From assembly GCF_021432765.1 (NCBI RefSeq), contig NZ_CP058908.1:3310001-3374000 (forward strand): a stretch of 64,000 bases of DNA. The letters run 5' to 3'. The notes below the pieces were generated by a model that did not search any database, was not told where the DNA came from, and saw only the letters and a list, made by a program, of their open reading frames with translations. Shown here piece after piece: positions 45,220 to 55,916 of the stretch (position 1 is the first letter of the stretch; each line of letters opens with the position of its first letter). The position numbers were made by a program, and so were the translations under genes. This DNA is from Pseudomonas phenolilytica (lineage in GTDB: Bacteria > Pseudomonadota > Gammaproteobacteria > Pseudomonadales > Pseudomonadaceae).

Positions 45220-46140
45220 ATGCTTTCTGACATAGGTGGTGAGCAAGAATCACAGTACAAGGATAGGCGCCTGCCTTCGCTACTCGCACTGCGCTGCTTT
45301 GAAGTCGCGGCGCGTCTGGAGAACTTCAGCCGTGCTGCCGATGAACTGCATTTAACCCACGGAGCCGTCAGTCGTGCTGTACGCCTGCTCGAGGACGAGC
45401 TTGGCATTGCGCTTTTTGAACGGCGTGGTCGGCGAGTGTACTTGACCGATGCTGGACGAACCCTCGCCCAAGCTGTCTCCGGTGGATTGGATCTCATGCG
45501 GGAAGCTGTCAGCGAGTTGCGCGTCAGCGCACGCCGCAGAAGACGCTGGGTGCTTTCTTGCGAGCCTACCTTGCTAATGCGGTGGCTCATTCCACGCTGG
45601 CCGGATTTCCAATCACGCCATCCCACAATAGACCTCCAACTCGTTGCGGGAGGGGGAGCGTTTTCATTCGGCGACGGCATCGACCTCGCCATACGGCGGG
45701 ACGACTTTACTTGGCCTGCGAGCTATCACGCCGAACCACTTTTTGCCGAGAAAACTGGCCCGGTCTGCCGCCCCGACAAGGTAGCGGCCTGGTGTATGCA
45801 AAAGGGGATGACAGCATTAAGCCCCGACGCACCTCGGTTGCTCACGCGCACGCGCCCGAGCGCATGGCAGGACTGGGCAACGGCGACAGGCCAAACCCTA
45901 ACCATCGGAACTGAACAAACATTCGAGCACTTCTACTTCAGCTTGCAGGCAAGCGTTGCAGGCCTTGGAATCGCAATCGGCCCTTGGCACCTCGTTCGCG
46001 ACGATCTTGACAATGGCTTGCTGGCGGCACCATTCGGCTTTGTAGAGGACGGTTCACACTACTGCCTCTTCTCGCCGCATCGTTTGCGTGACGATAGCCC
46101 ACAGGCCGCATTGCTTGAATGGCTGAGGCGGATGGCGTAG
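45220..46140 (+). CDS. LysR-family regulator (GcvA-like)
   Basis: 306 residues. N-terminal helix-turn-helix with LPSLLALRCFEVAARLENF and LTHGAVSRAVRLLEDELG at about 18-65, a feature of GcvA/AmpR-type members, and a substrate-binding domain (about 105-300). Likely regulates the divergent LysE-type exporter. The ribosome-binding site is weak and the start could be a few codons downstream. Confidence 0.86.
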   Translation: MLSDIGGEQESQYKDRRLPSLLALRCFEVAARLENFSRAADELHLTHGAVSRAVRLLEDELGIALFERRGRRVYLTDAGRTLAQAVSGGLDLMREAVSELRVSARRRRRWVLSCEPTLLMRWLIPRWPDFQSRHPTIDLQLVAGGGAFSFGDGIDLAIRRDDFTWPASYHAEPLFAEKTGPVCRPDKVAAWCMQKGMTALSPDAPRLLTRTRPSAWQDWATATGQTLTIGTEQTFEHFYFSLQASVAGLGIAIGPWHLVRDDLDNGLLAAPFGFVEDGSHYCLFSPHRLRDDSPQAALLEWLRRMA

Positions 46141-46277
46141 AAGCACTTGCCCTGCGATGCAACGAGGCAGACAACGCGGTCATTCCTTCGGCGTGGTACG
46201 GGCCGAAACTTGTCGGAATCGCACCCCAAGTAGCGCACGCCCGCGCATATCGCATCCGCTCGATCAACATGAACCGT

Positions 46278-46350
46278 TCATGGACGGACTACCGATTGGA
46301 GCTCTTCCCTTACAGCGCGGAAAATTCGGTCGAATTCATCATTGAATCGA
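46278..46350 (-). pseudogene. Fragment of a hybrid-kinase 3' end (direct repeat, copy 2)
   Basis: Read on the minus strand it encodes FNDEFDRIFRAVREELQSVVRP then stop, against FNDEFDRLFRAVREGLQSAAHP at the end of the kinase at 26135. Upstream the frame is lost within a few codons. Similarity continues some 9 bases past the stop (to 46269). It is the stump of a paralogous or ancestral kinase gene, in the same orientation as the intact one 20 kb away. Confidence 0.65.
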
Positions 46351-46581
46351 TCAAGGCCCGGTAGAATGCGGCCGAGGCGGGTTCAGCAGCCGCATATCGT
46401 CATCAGCCCAGTGGCGATTGTCGTCTGGCGTCTGAATCTGAAAATCCATTTTGAACCGGCGCATCCTCTGATATTCGCTCCTGCCCGCTATTCCTCAATA
46501 CCGCGGTCGTTCTGATCTTTCGCCAACGAAGTCCGTAGATCAGATCGCAGCAACGGCGCTGCGATATTCATGCCCAAAACG

Positions 46582-46611
46582 AAAAAGGCCAGTTCATTTC
46601 TGAACTGGCCT
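46582..46611 (-). terminator. Terminator of tRNA-Pro(GGG)
   Basis: On the minus strand, AGGCCAGTTCA and TGAACTGGCCT flank a 4-base loop and are followed by TTTTC. It ends 17 bases beyond the tRNA 3' end. Confidence 0.85.
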
Positions 46612-46627
46612 AGATCGTGGAGTTATT

Positions 46628-46706
<79 letters not shown>

Positions 46707-46793
46707 GTCTTCTGCGAAACCTGAAAACGAACGAGACTATACATTAAGCGACTGAAAATGTGAAGGTTTTTCTTCCGCTGGTTTTGCCTCGCT

Positions 46794-47150
46794 TTACTTG
46801 CGCAGAACTTGTAGTACCTCCTCCAATTCGCAGATCATCTGACGAATCAGTTGCTTGTACTGCGTGGTGTCTTCGCGCGCTTCATCCCCTGACAAGCGCA
46901 ACCTAGCTCCACCGATAGTGAATCCCTGGTCATAAAGGAGCGCACGAATCTGACGGATCATCAACACATCCTGCCGCTGATAGTACCGCCGATTGCCTCT
47001 TCTCTTCACAGGGTTGAGCTGTGGAAACTCTTGCTCCCAATAACGCAGTACATGGGGTTTCACTGCGCAAAGTTCACTGACCTCACCGATAGTGAAATAG
47101 CGCTTGCCAGGGATAACGGGCAGCTCGTCGTTATGACTTGGTTCCAGCAT
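46794..47150 (-). CDS. MerR-family regulator downstream of ihfA
   Basis: 118 residues. MerR winged helix ([27 protein letters not shown], core residues at about 17-42) with the NRRYY segment; a short C-terminal coiled coil. In gammaproteobacteria this gene regularly follows pheT-ihfA. It overlaps the end of ihfA by 20 bases. Its targets are unknown. Confidence 0.88.
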   Translation of the reverse strand: MLEPSHNDELPVIPGKRYFTIGEVSELCAVKPHVLRYWEQEFPQLNPVKRRGNRRYYQRQDVLMIRQIRALLYDQGFTIGGARLRLSGDEAREDTTQYKQLIRQMICELEEVLQVLRK

Positions 47151-47433
47151 AGGCCTCGACTCTGGCTTTGAGTTTTTGCCCTGGACGGAAAGTTACGACG
47201 CGGCGCGCCGTGATCGGGATTTCCTCGCCTGTCTTCGGGTTACGACCAGGGCGCTGGCGCTTATCACGCAGGTCGAAATTGCCAAACCCTGACAATTTCA
47301 CCTGCTCGTTATGCTCCAGCGCCTGGCGAATCTCTTCGAAAAAAAGCTCGACCAACTCCTTGGCTTCACGCTTATTCAAGCCTAGCTCTTCGTATAGACG
47401 TTCCGCCATTTCAGCTTTCGTCAGAGCCCCCAT
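47131..47433 (-). CDS. ihfA: Integration host factor alpha subunit
   Basis: 100 residues, the standard length. It begins [20 protein letters not shown] and carries the DNA-bending beta-arm [18 protein letters not shown] with the intercalating Pro. It forms the IHF heterodimer with IhfB, which bends DNA in recombination and in sigma-54 transcription (a candidate sigma-54 promoter is at 23286). Starts 3 bases after pheT, as in other pseudomonads. Confidence 0.96.
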   Translation of the reverse strand: MGALTKAEMAERLYEELGLNKREAKELVELFFEEIRQALEHNEQVKLSGFGNFDLRDKRQRPGRNPKTGEEIPITARRVVTFRPGQKLKARVEAYAGTKS

Positions 47434-47436
47434 ACG

Positions 47437-49815
47437 CTATTTCCTTAACGTGGCGTTGAACCTTTCTTCCAACGAGGTCAGGATGCTCTGCATAGCAGCG
47501 TTAACCTCTTCGTCATTAAGAGTGCGTGAAGGGTGTTGCCAGGTCAAGCCGACTGCCACACTTTTGCTAGAGGGATCAATACCTTTGCCCTGATACACAT
47601 CAAATAGCTTGAGGTGAACCAGGTGTTCCCCTGCCGCCTCACGAATACACTGCGTCACGGCCTCAGCTGCGACGTCGCGGTCTACGAGCAGAGCGATATC
47701 CCGCCGCACTTCAGGGAACCTCGATAGTTCGCTGAATTGTGGGAGGCGCCCTTCGGCAATTTCCGAAACAAGCAACTCGAACAGATAAACCGGCTGATCG
47801 ACTCCCAGATTACCCGCCAGCTCCGGATGCAGTCTGCCGATGTAGCCGACCAGTCGACCGTCCCGCTCGATACGAGCGGTCTGCCCGGGATGCAGAGCCG
47901 GATGCTCCGCAACAACGAACCGATACGAGCAACCATCACCGGCATAGCCCAACAACGCCTCGACGTCTGCCTTCGCATCGTAGAAATCGACCGGTTCGCG
48001 TTCGTTAGCCCATCCTTCAGGCATACGACTGCCGGACACCACACCAGCCAGCATGCATTCCTGTTTCAGCTCGTCCAGCTGGCCAACGAAGCGCAGACCG
48101 GCCTCGAACAAACGCACCCGCGACTGTTGACGATTGAGATTGTGCTGCAACGCCTTGATCAGGCCCGGCCACAGCGATACACGCATCACCGCCATATCCG
48201 CGGAGATCGGATTAGCCAATTGCAGTGGTTTTATCCCAGGCGCGAACAGCTCAAACAGCTTCGGATCGATGAAGCTATAGGTAATTGCCTCCTGATAACC
48301 ACGCGCGACCAGCAGGCGCCGCAGAAGCGGCAACTCTGCACGAGCTTCAGCCTTCGCCTCCGGCGCAAGACGCGCCTGCGGATAGCGCACGGGAAGACGG
48401 TCATAGCCATACAGCCGGCCCAGCTCTTCGATCAGATCAACCTCCAGGCTGATATCAAAACGATGGCTGGGTACGCCGACCTGCCAACGGCCGACGCCGT
48501 CTTCGGTAACGCTCAAGCCGAGCGAGGTCAACAACCGAACCACCTGAACAGGCTCGAGTTGTAAACCCAACATCTGGCTGATTCGCTCTGCACGCAACGT
48601 AATCGGCGCAATATTCGGCAGATAGCCTTCGCTTACTACCTCTGTGATCGTGCCTGCCTCGCCGCCAACAATCTCAAGCAGCAACGCCGTGGCGCGCTCC
48701 ATGGCAATTCGCGCCAATTGAGGATCGACACCACGCTCATAACGGTGAGACGCGTCGGTATGCAAACCATAGGAGCGAGCCTTACCGGCCAAGGCGATGG
48801 TGTCGAAGAACGCGCTCTCGAGGAAAATGTCTCGGGTTTGCGCAGCCACACCGCTATGTTCGCCGCCCATCACGCCGGCGATGGCCAAGGCTCGCTGATG
48901 ATCGGCGATCACCAACGTATCAGCACGCAGAATCACTTCCTGGCCGTCCAGCAAAACCAGTTTTTCGCCTTCGTCAGCCATCCGCACTCGAATGCCGCCG
49001 TTGATCTGCTTCAGATCGAAGGCATGAAGTGGTTGTCCTAGCTCAAGCATCACGTAATTGGTGATATCGACGACCGCGTCAACACTGCGCACATCAGAGC
49101 GACGCAGACGCTCCAGCATCCACAGCGGCGTCGGACGCGAGCAATCAATATTGCGAATGACACGCCCCAGATACCGCGGACAGGCCTGTGGTGCGGCCAC
49201 TTCAATAGAAAGACGCTGTTCGTGGCTTTCCGCAACAGCTGGAACAGACGGGACATTCACTGCGACGTCATATATCGCACCTACTTCGCGCGCCAGGCCA
49301 GCCAGCGACAGGCAATCACCCCGATTCGGAGTCAAACCGATTTCGATGGTCGCATCGTCGAGCCCTAGGTAGTCGCGAAAGTCGCGTCCAACCGGCGCGT
49401 CCTCGGGCAACTCCATCAAGCCACTGTCATCGTTACCGACCTGCAGTTCGGTTTCCGAGCAAAGCATGCCGTTGGATTCGATTCCGCGCAGCTTGGCTTT
49501 CTTGATCTTGAAGTCACCCGGAAGCACCGCACCGATCATCGCGAAGGGTATCTTCAGGCCGGGGCGCACATTCGGCGCACCGCACACCACCTGAAAGGTT
49601 TCGACACCGTTGCTGACCTGACAAACACGTAGTTTATCGGCATCGGGATGCAGCTCGGCATTCAACACCTGGCCTACCACTACACCGCTGAACATCCCAG
49701 CCACGGGAGTAACGGCATCAACCTCGAGCCCAACCATCGACAGACGAGCTACCAGCTCGTCACGAGAAACCTGCGGATTAACCCAGCTCCGCAGCCACTG
49801 TTCACTGAATTTCAT
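47437..49815 (-). CDS. pheT: Phenylalanyl-tRNA synthetase beta subunit
   Basis: 792 residues. N-terminal EMAP-like tRNA-binding domain (about 40-150, GVVVGQVLNAELHPDADKL core), B3/B4 editing domains, B5, and the C-terminal anticodon-recognising domain that ends TWQHPSRTLNDEEV. With PheS it charges tRNA-Phe. Follows pheS after 33 bases. Confidence 0.97.
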   Translation of the reverse strand: MKFSEQWLRSWVNPQVSRDELVARLSMVGLEVDAVTPVAGMFSGVVVGQVLNAELHPDADKLRVCQVSNGVETFQVVCGAPNVRPGLKIPFAMIGAVLPGDFKIKKAKLRGIESNGMLCSETELQVGNDDSGLMELPEDAPVGRDFRDYLGLDDATIEIGLTPNRGDCLSLAGLAREVGAIYDVAVNVPSVPAVAESHEQRLSIEVAAPQACPRYLGRVIRNIDCSRPTPLWMLERLRRSDVRSVDAVVDITNYVMLELGQPLHAFDLKQINGGIRVRMADEGEKLVLLDGQEVILRADTLVIADHQRALAIAGVMGGEHSGVAAQTRDIFLESAFFDTIALAGKARSYGLHTDASHRYERGVDPQLARIAMERATALLLEIVGGEAGTITEVVSEGYLPNIAPITLRAERISQMLGLQLEPVQVVRLLTSLGLSVTEDGVGRWQVGVPSHRFDISLEVDLIEELGRLYGYDRLPVRYPQARLAPEAKAEARAELPLLRRLLVARGYQEAITYSFIDPKLFELFAPGIKPLQLANPISADMAVMRVSLWPGLIKALQHNLNRQQSRVRLFEAGLRFVGQLDELKQECMLAGVVSGSRMPEGWANEREPVDFYDAKADVEALLGYAGDGCSYRFVVAEHPALHPGQTARIERDGRLVGYIGRLHPELAGNLGVDQPVYLFELLVSEIAEGRLPQFSELSRFPEVRRDIALLVDRDVAAEAVTQCIREAAGEHLVHLKLFDVYQGKGIDPSSKSVAVGLTWQHPSRTLNDEEVNAAMQSILTSLEERFNATLRK

Positions 49816-49848
49816 TCTGTTCTCCTAAATCCGTTGACAAACACTGCG

Positions 49849-51015
<1,167 letters not shown>

Positions 51016-51040
51016 CTAGAAAGCCTGTGATTGCCGGGGC

Positions 51041-51397
51041 TTAAGCCAGAGAAGCTTTCGCTTTTTCGACAATCGCAGCAAACGCCGTTTTCTCATTCAC
51101 TGCCAGATCGGCCAGAACCTTACGGTCAATCTCGATGGCCGCCTTTTTCAGGCCAGCGATGAAACGGCTGTAGGACAGACCGTTAACACGCGCACCGGCA
51201 TTGATACGAGCGATCCACAGAGCGCGGAACTGACGCTTGCGCTGACGGCGGTCGCGGTAGGCGTATTGGCCAGCCTTGATTACCGCCTGCTTGGCGACGC
51301 GGAACACGCGCGAACGCGCGCCGTAGTAGCCTTTGGCGAGTTTCAGGATTTTCTTGTGACGGCGACGGGCAACGACGCCACGCTTAACACGAGCCAT
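51041..51397 (-). CDS. rplT: 50S ribosomal protein L20
   Basis: 118 residues, standard length. It begins [22 protein letters not shown] and contains [18 protein letters not shown]. In E. coli L20 also represses its own operon; similar control is possible here. Follows rpmI after 27 bases. Confidence 0.98.
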   Translation of the reverse strand: MARVKRGVVARRRHKKILKLAKGYYGARSRVFRVAKQAVIKAGQYAYRDRRQRKRQFRALWIARINAGARVNGLSYSRFIAGLKKAAIEIDRKVLADLAVNEKTAFAAIVEKAKASLA

Positions 51398-51424
51398 GAG
51401 TTATTCCTCTGAGTCTTGACCGGA

Positions 51425-51619
51425 TTAACGAACGCGCAGCATGCGCTCCACTTTTGCAACGTCGGACGGATGCACTTGCGAGCAACCGCGCAGCTGACGC
51501 TTACGCTTGGTGGTCATCTTGGTCAGGATGTGGCTCTTGAAAGCGTGCTTGTGCTTGAAGCCGTTAGCAGTCTTCTTGAAGCGCTTCGCAGCACCACTTT
51601 TAGTCTTCATCTTTGGCAT
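51425..51619 (-). CDS. rpmI: 50S ribosomal protein L35
   Basis: 64 residues beginning [20 protein letters not shown], the usual start of L35. Lies between infC and rplT as in most bacteria. Confidence 0.98.
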   Translation of the reverse strand: MPKMKTKSGAAKRFKKTANGFKHKHAFKSHILTKMTTKRKRQLRGCSQVHPSDVAKVERMLRVR

Positions 51620-51681
51620 GTTCGATCTCCACAGTGTGGGTGATTACAAAATAACCGCAAGGCCTGCCAGTGCCCTGGTGG

Positions 51682-52227
51682 TTACTTTTTCTTCTTGGGA
51701 GCGATGACCATGATCAGCTGGCGTCCTTCCATCTTTGGGTGCTGTTCGACGGAACCGTATTCAGTCAGATCGGTCTCGACCCGCTTCAACAACTCCATCC
51801 CCAGCTCCTGATGGGCCATCTCACGGCCACGGAATCTCAACGAAACCTTGGCCCTGTCCCCGTCGCTAAGGAAACGAATCAGGTTGCGTAGCTTGACCTG
51901 ATAGTCTCCCTCTTCCGTCCCTGGACGAAACTTGATTTCTTTTACCTGGATCTGTTTCTGGTTTTTCTTCGCCGCAGCGACCTGCTTCTTCTTCTCGAAG
52001 AGATGCTTGCCGTAATCCATGATCCGGCAAACCGGCGGAACGGCATCGGCGGAAATTTCCACCAGATCCAGTTTTGCTTCTTCTGCTACTCGAAGCGCTT
52101 CATCAATCGAGACGATGCCAATCTGCTCGCCGTCAGCACCAATCAAACGGACCTCACGAGCCGAGATATTCTCGTTGATCGGGGCCTTGGGTGCGGTTCG
52201 TTTGTCTTGTCTCATTTCACGCTTAAT
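51682..52227 (-). CDS. infC: Translation initiation factor IF-3 with AUU start
   Basis: 181 residues from the ATT at 52227. GGAG at 52239-52236 is 8 bases upstream, in good position, giving an N-terminus [10 protein letters not shown] that matches Pseudomonas IF-3. The ATG at 52215 has poorer spacing and would trim four residues. IF-3 represses non-AUG starts, so AUU gives it feedback on its own synthesis. N-domain includes [15 protein letters not shown]-domain [12 protein letters not shown]. The start lies 5 bases after the thrS stop. Confidence 0.9.
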   Translation of the reverse strand: MKREMRQDKRTAPKAPINENISAREVRLIGADGEQIGIVSIDEALRVAEEAKLDLVEISADAVPPVCRIMDYGKHLFEKKKQVAAAKKNQKQIQVKEIKFRPGTEEGDYQVKLRNLIRFLSDGDRAKVSLRFRGREMAHQELGMELLKRVETDLTEYGSVEQHPKMEGRQLIMVIAPKKKK

Positions 52228-52232
52228 AGCTA

Positions 52233-54155
52233 TTACTCCAAATCTTGGCGACCACGCCGGGAAACCGCCTGCGCCAGCAGCTGCGCGAATTGCTCGAGGG
52301 GCATGGAGCCCAAATCGACGCCTTCGCGGGTGCGCACAGCAACGGAGCGAGTCTCAACCTCCCGATCCCCGATAACCAAGAGATAAGGAGTCTTGAGCAA
52401 AGTATGCTCGCGGATTTTAAAGCCGATCTTCTCGTTTCTCAAGTCGGACTTGGCACGAAACCCGCTTTGACTCAAGGTTCTTTCGACTTCGAGAGCAAAT
52501 TCGGCCTGCTTGTCGGTGATATTCATCACCACCGCCTGAGTCGGCGCCAGCCAAGCAGGGAAGGCCCCTTCGTAGTGCTCGATCAGGATACCGATGAAAC
52601 GCTCGAATGAACCGAGAATAGCGCGATGCAACATCACCGGATGCTGACGATCATTGTTCTCACTGACATATTCCGCGCCGAGGCGAATAGGCAGGTTAAA
52701 GTCAAGCTGCAACGTACCGCACTGCCAGACCCGCCCAAGGCAATCCTTCAGCGAGAATTCGATCTTGGGTCCGTAGAACGCCCCTTCGCCCGGTTGCAGA
52801 TCGTACGCCAGCCCAGCGCTGTCGAGCGCTGCAGCCAAAGCCGCCTCAGCCCGATCCCACAGCTCATCAGAACCCACGCGCTTTTCCGGGCGAGTCGACA
52901 GCTTGAGTTGAATATCGTCGAAACCGAAATCGGCATATACCGCCTGAGTCAGCTTGATGAATGCAGCGGATTCGGACTGCATTTGCTCTTCGGTACAGAA
53001 GATATGCGCATCATCCTGAGTGAAGCCGCGCACCCGCATGATTCCGTGCAGAGCACCGGACGGCTCGTTACGATGACAGGCGCCGAATTCAGCCAGCCGC
53101 AACGGCAGCTCGCGGTAGCTTTTGAGTCCCTGATTGTAGACCTGCACGTGGCACGGGCAGTTCATCGGCTTGATCGCGTAATCGCGACTCTCCGACTCGG
53201 TGGTGAACATGTTCTCGGCGTAGTTCGCCCAGTGCCCCGACTTTTCCCAGAGCACCCGATCTACTACCTGGGGCGTCTTGATCTCCAAATAACCATTATC
53301 GCGCTGAACGGTGCGCATGTACTGCTCAAGCACTTGGTAGAGCGTCCAGCCGTTCGGATGCCAGAACACCATGCCCGGCGCTTCTTCCTGGGTATGGAAT
53401 AGATCAAGGCGCTTGCCGATCTTGCGGTGATCGCGCTTCTCCGCTTCCTCGATGCGCTGGATGTAGGCCGCCAGCTGCTTCTTGTCCGCCCAAGCCGTGC
53501 CGTAGATTCGTTGCAGCTGCTCGTTCTTGGCATCGCCACGCCAGTAAGCACCCGACAGCTTGGTCAGCTTGAATGCCTTAAGAAAGCGCGTATTGGGAAC
53601 GTGCGGACCACGACACATATCCACGTATTCCTCGTGGTAGTACAGGCCCATCGCCTGCTCGTCGGGCATATCGTCGATCAAGCGCAGCTTGTATTCCTCA
53701 CCACGCGAGCTGAACACATCAATCACTTCCTGGCGCGGAGTGACCTTCTTGATGACGTCGTAATCCTTGTCGATGAGCTCACGCATACGCGCTTCGATCG
53801 CAGCGACGTCATCCGGCGTAAAGGGGCGCTCGTAGGCGATGTCGTAATAGAAGCCCTCGTCGATCACCGGCCCGATCACCATCCGTGCAGTCGGATATAA
53901 CTGCTTTACTGCATGCCCGATCAGGTGTGCGCACGAGTGACGGATGATCTCCAGCCCCTCCTCATCTTTTGGAGTGATGATTTGCACACTGGCATCGCGC
54001 TCGATCAGATCACAGGCATCAACCAGCCGACCATCTACCTTGCCCGCGAGCGTCGCCTTGGCAAGCCCCGCACCGATGGACTGCGCAACCTCCGCAACGG
54101 ACACCGCATGATCGAACGAACGCTGACTGCCGTCAGGAAGAGTAATGGTGGGCAT
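52233..54155 (-). CDS. thrS: Threonyl-tRNA synthetase
   Basis: 640 residues from the ATG at 54155 (AGGAGG upstream). TGS domain (about 1-60), editing domain with the HxxxH-type [16 protein letters not shown], class II core with [11 protein letters not shown] (motif 2) and [19 protein letters not shown] (motif 3), and C-terminal anticodon-binding domain. The frame upstream to 54275 has no homology. It is first gene of the thrS-infC-rpmI-rplT run. Confidence 0.97.
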   Translation of the reverse strand: MPTITLPDGSQRSFDHAVSVAEVAQSIGAGLAKATLAGKVDGRLVDACDLIERDASVQIITPKDEEGLEIIRHSCAHLIGHAVKQLYPTARMVIGPVIDEGFYYDIAYERPFTPDDVAAIEARMRELIDKDYDVIKKVTPRQEVIDVFSSRGEEYKLRLIDDMPDEQAMGLYYHEEYVDMCRGPHVPNTRFLKAFKLTKLSGAYWRGDAKNEQLQRIYGTAWADKKQLAAYIQRIEEAEKRDHRKIGKRLDLFHTQEEAPGMVFWHPNGWTLYQVLEQYMRTVQRDNGYLEIKTPQVVDRVLWEKSGHWANYAENMFTTESESRDYAIKPMNCPCHVQVYNQGLKSYRELPLRLAEFGACHRNEPSGALHGIMRVRGFTQDDAHIFCTEEQMQSESAAFIKLTQAVYADFGFDDIQLKLSTRPEKRVGSDELWDRAEAALAAALDSAGLAYDLQPGEGAFYGPKIEFSLKDCLGRVWQCGTLQLDFNLPIRLGAEYVSENNDRQHPVMLHRAILGSFERFIGILIEHYEGAFPAWLAPTQAVVMNITDKQAEFALEVERTLSQSGFRAKSDLRNEKIGFKIREHTLLKTPYLLVIGDREVETRSVAVRTREGVDLGSMPLEQFAQLLAQAVSRRGRQDLE

Positions 54156-54342
54156 GGCGCCTCCTCTCCTAGTGGTGACCCCTACCAAAGGCCACATGGG
54201 TTGGGATGAGCCAGGAAAGCGATTCAGCGAATCTCCTGCCGCACAGTGGCAGATGCCGGTAGGCTCGAGTCGCACAAACCGAAGTCACTGGAAGAATCAA
54301 ACAGACATGCTTTCAGAAAGCCACGCAAGCTGACAAGCAAGC

Positions 54343-54375
54343 CAAAAAAAAGGGCCGCTTTCGCGACCCTTTTTC
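54343..54375 (-). terminator. Terminator of tRNA-Val
   Basis: On the minus strand, AGGGTCGC-GAAA-GCGGCCC with one G-T pair, followed by a run of eight T. It begins a few bases after the tRNA. Confidence 0.88.
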
Positions 54376-54379
54376 GAAT

Positions 54380-54456
54380 TGGTAGGCACAATTGGATTCG
54401 AACCAACGACCCCCACCATGTCAAGGTGGTGCTCTAACCAACTGAGCTATGTGCCT
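54380..54456 (-). tRNA. tRNA-Val, anticodon GAC
   Basis: 77-base cloverleaf with encoded CCA. Acceptor starts AGGCACA; the anticodon stem CCACC/GGTGG encloses TTGACAT, so the anticodon is GAC; T arm has GTTCGAATC. It reads GUC and GUU. It lies upstream of thrS on the same strand, but a terminator separates them. Confidence 0.95.
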
Positions 54457-54627
54457 TCGATGGGGGCGCATTCTATAGCCACCCTCGCGAGAGTCAAGTT
54501 TTTTTTTGAGGTAACCCGCTGATATTTGAAAATTTTACCCGGCGGGCCGGGAATCAAACGGCGGCACTGGCGAAGCGCAAATAGCCACGCTAGCATCGCG
54601 TCAAATATATACAACAGGTATGTCAAA

Positions 54628-55911
54628 ATGCCGAACACGCCCTACCCTCAGTCGTTTTATGCTGCTTCAGCGAATCCAGCACCGGAACGCTCACCATTAT
54701 GTGAAAGCAAGCACGCCGATGTCTGCATCATCGGCGCCGGCTACACCGGCCTTTCCGCGGGGCTGTTTCTCGCCGAACAGGGCTATCAGGTGGTGATCCT
54801 AGAGGCGGCCCGGGTAGGCTTCGGCGCTTCCGGACGCAACGGCGGACAGATCGTCAACAGCTACAGCCGGGATCTCGACCACGTGGAGCGCAGTGTTAGT
54901 GCCGACGAAGCACGCCTGATAGGCGCAATGGCGTTCGAAGGCGGGAGGATCATTCGTGAACGCATCGCCCGTTACGATATCCGGTGCGACCTCAAGAATG
55001 GCGGCGTTTTTGCAGCTTTAACGCACAAACAAATGCACCACCTCGAGCAGCAGAAAGCGCTCTGGGAGCGTTATGGCTACGATCAGCTGGAAGTGCTCGA
55101 TCGAGATGCCATTCGCCGAATCGTCGCCTGCGATCGTTATATCGGCGGGACCCTGGACAAGCTAGGCGGACATATCCACCCACTCAACCTTGCGCTGGGC
55201 GAGGCTGCAGCGCTGGAGTCGCTGGGCGGCGTCATCTATGAGCAAAGCCCGGCAATCCGTATCGATCGCGGTCCTGAGCCAGTGGTGCACACCGAGCAAG
55301 GCTCGGTACATGCAAAATTTCTGATAATCGCCGGCAACGCATACCTTGGCGGACTGGTGCCCGAACTCGCCGCCAAATCGATGCCATGCGGAACCCAGGT
55401 AGTTGCGACCGAACCGCTGAACGGTGATCTCGCCCACCGCCTACTGCCGCAAGACTACTGTGTCGAAGACTGCAACTACCTACTCGACTATTACCGACTC
55501 TCTGCCGACAAGCGCCTCATCTACGGTGGTGGCGTGGCATATGGCGCGCGCGACCCGGCCGATATCGAATCGATCATTCGTCCCAAGATGCTAAAGACCT
55601 TTCCACAACTCCATAACGTCAAGATCGAATACAGCTGGACCGGCAATTTCCTGCTTACGCTGTCGCGGTTACCGCAGGTCGGACGCCTGGGGGACAACAT
55701 CTACTACTCGCAGGGCTGCAGCGGCCACGGCGTCACCTACACCCACCTGGCCGGCAAGATCATTGCAGAAGCCTTGCGCGGCCAGGCAGAACGCTTTGAC
55801 GCTTTCGCCAGCTTGCCGCACCACCCCTTTCCTGGCGGACATCAGCTACGGGTGCCATTGAGCGCGCTTGGCGCGCTCTACTACAGCCTGCGCGATAGGT
55901 TGGGCATTTGA
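54628..55911 (+). CDS. FAD-dependent amine oxidoreductase (PuuB/DadA-like)
   Basis: 427 residues from the ATG at 54628. FAD-binding Rossmann motif GAGYTGLSAGLFLAEQG at about 37-53, VGFGASGRNGGQIV (about 74-87) typical of gamma-glutamylputrescine oxidases, and the C-terminal GYSQGCSGHG-type block (YYSQGCSGHGVTYTHLAG). It should oxidise the amino group of a polyamine derivative or a similar amine, with FAD. The upstream ribosome-binding site is weak (AGG). No other puu genes are adjacent. Confidence 0.82.
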   Translation: MPNTPYPQSFYAASANPAPERSPLCESKHADVCIIGAGYTGLSAGLFLAEQGYQVVILEAARVGFGASGRNGGQIVNSYSRDLDHVERSVSADEARLIGAMAFEGGRIIRERIARYDIRCDLKNGGVFAALTHKQMHHLEQQKALWERYGYDQLEVLDRDAIRRIVACDRYIGGTLDKLGGHIHPLNLALGEAAALESLGGVIYEQSPAIRIDRGPEPVVHTEQGSVHAKFLIIAGNAYLGGLVPELAAKSMPCGTQVVATEPLNGDLAHRLLPQDYCVEDCNYLLDYYRLSADKRLIYGGGVAYGARDPADIESIIRPKMLKTFPQLHNVKIEYSWTGNFLLTLSRLPQVGRLGDNIYYSQGCSGHGVTYTHLAGKIIAEALRGQAERFDAFASLPHHPFPGGHQLRVPLSALGALYYSLRDRLGI

Positions 55912-55916
55912 TTACA

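Larger units (their letters stand above)
46141..46627. other. Intergenic region with kinase 3' fragment and tRNA terminator
   Basis: 487 bases on the 3' side of tRNA-Pro. It contains the second copy of the kinase 3' end (46269-46350), a questionable 37-codon minus-strand frame (46351-46464, beginning MRRFKMDFQIQTPDDNR) and the tRNA terminator. No integrase, IS or full gene is visible. Confidence 0.5.

Noticed and set aside
46351..46464. 37-codon minus-strand frame starting MRRFKMDFQ
   Set aside because: The purine-rich AGAGG abuts the start with no spacing, and the frame abuts the kinase stump; no homology recognised.
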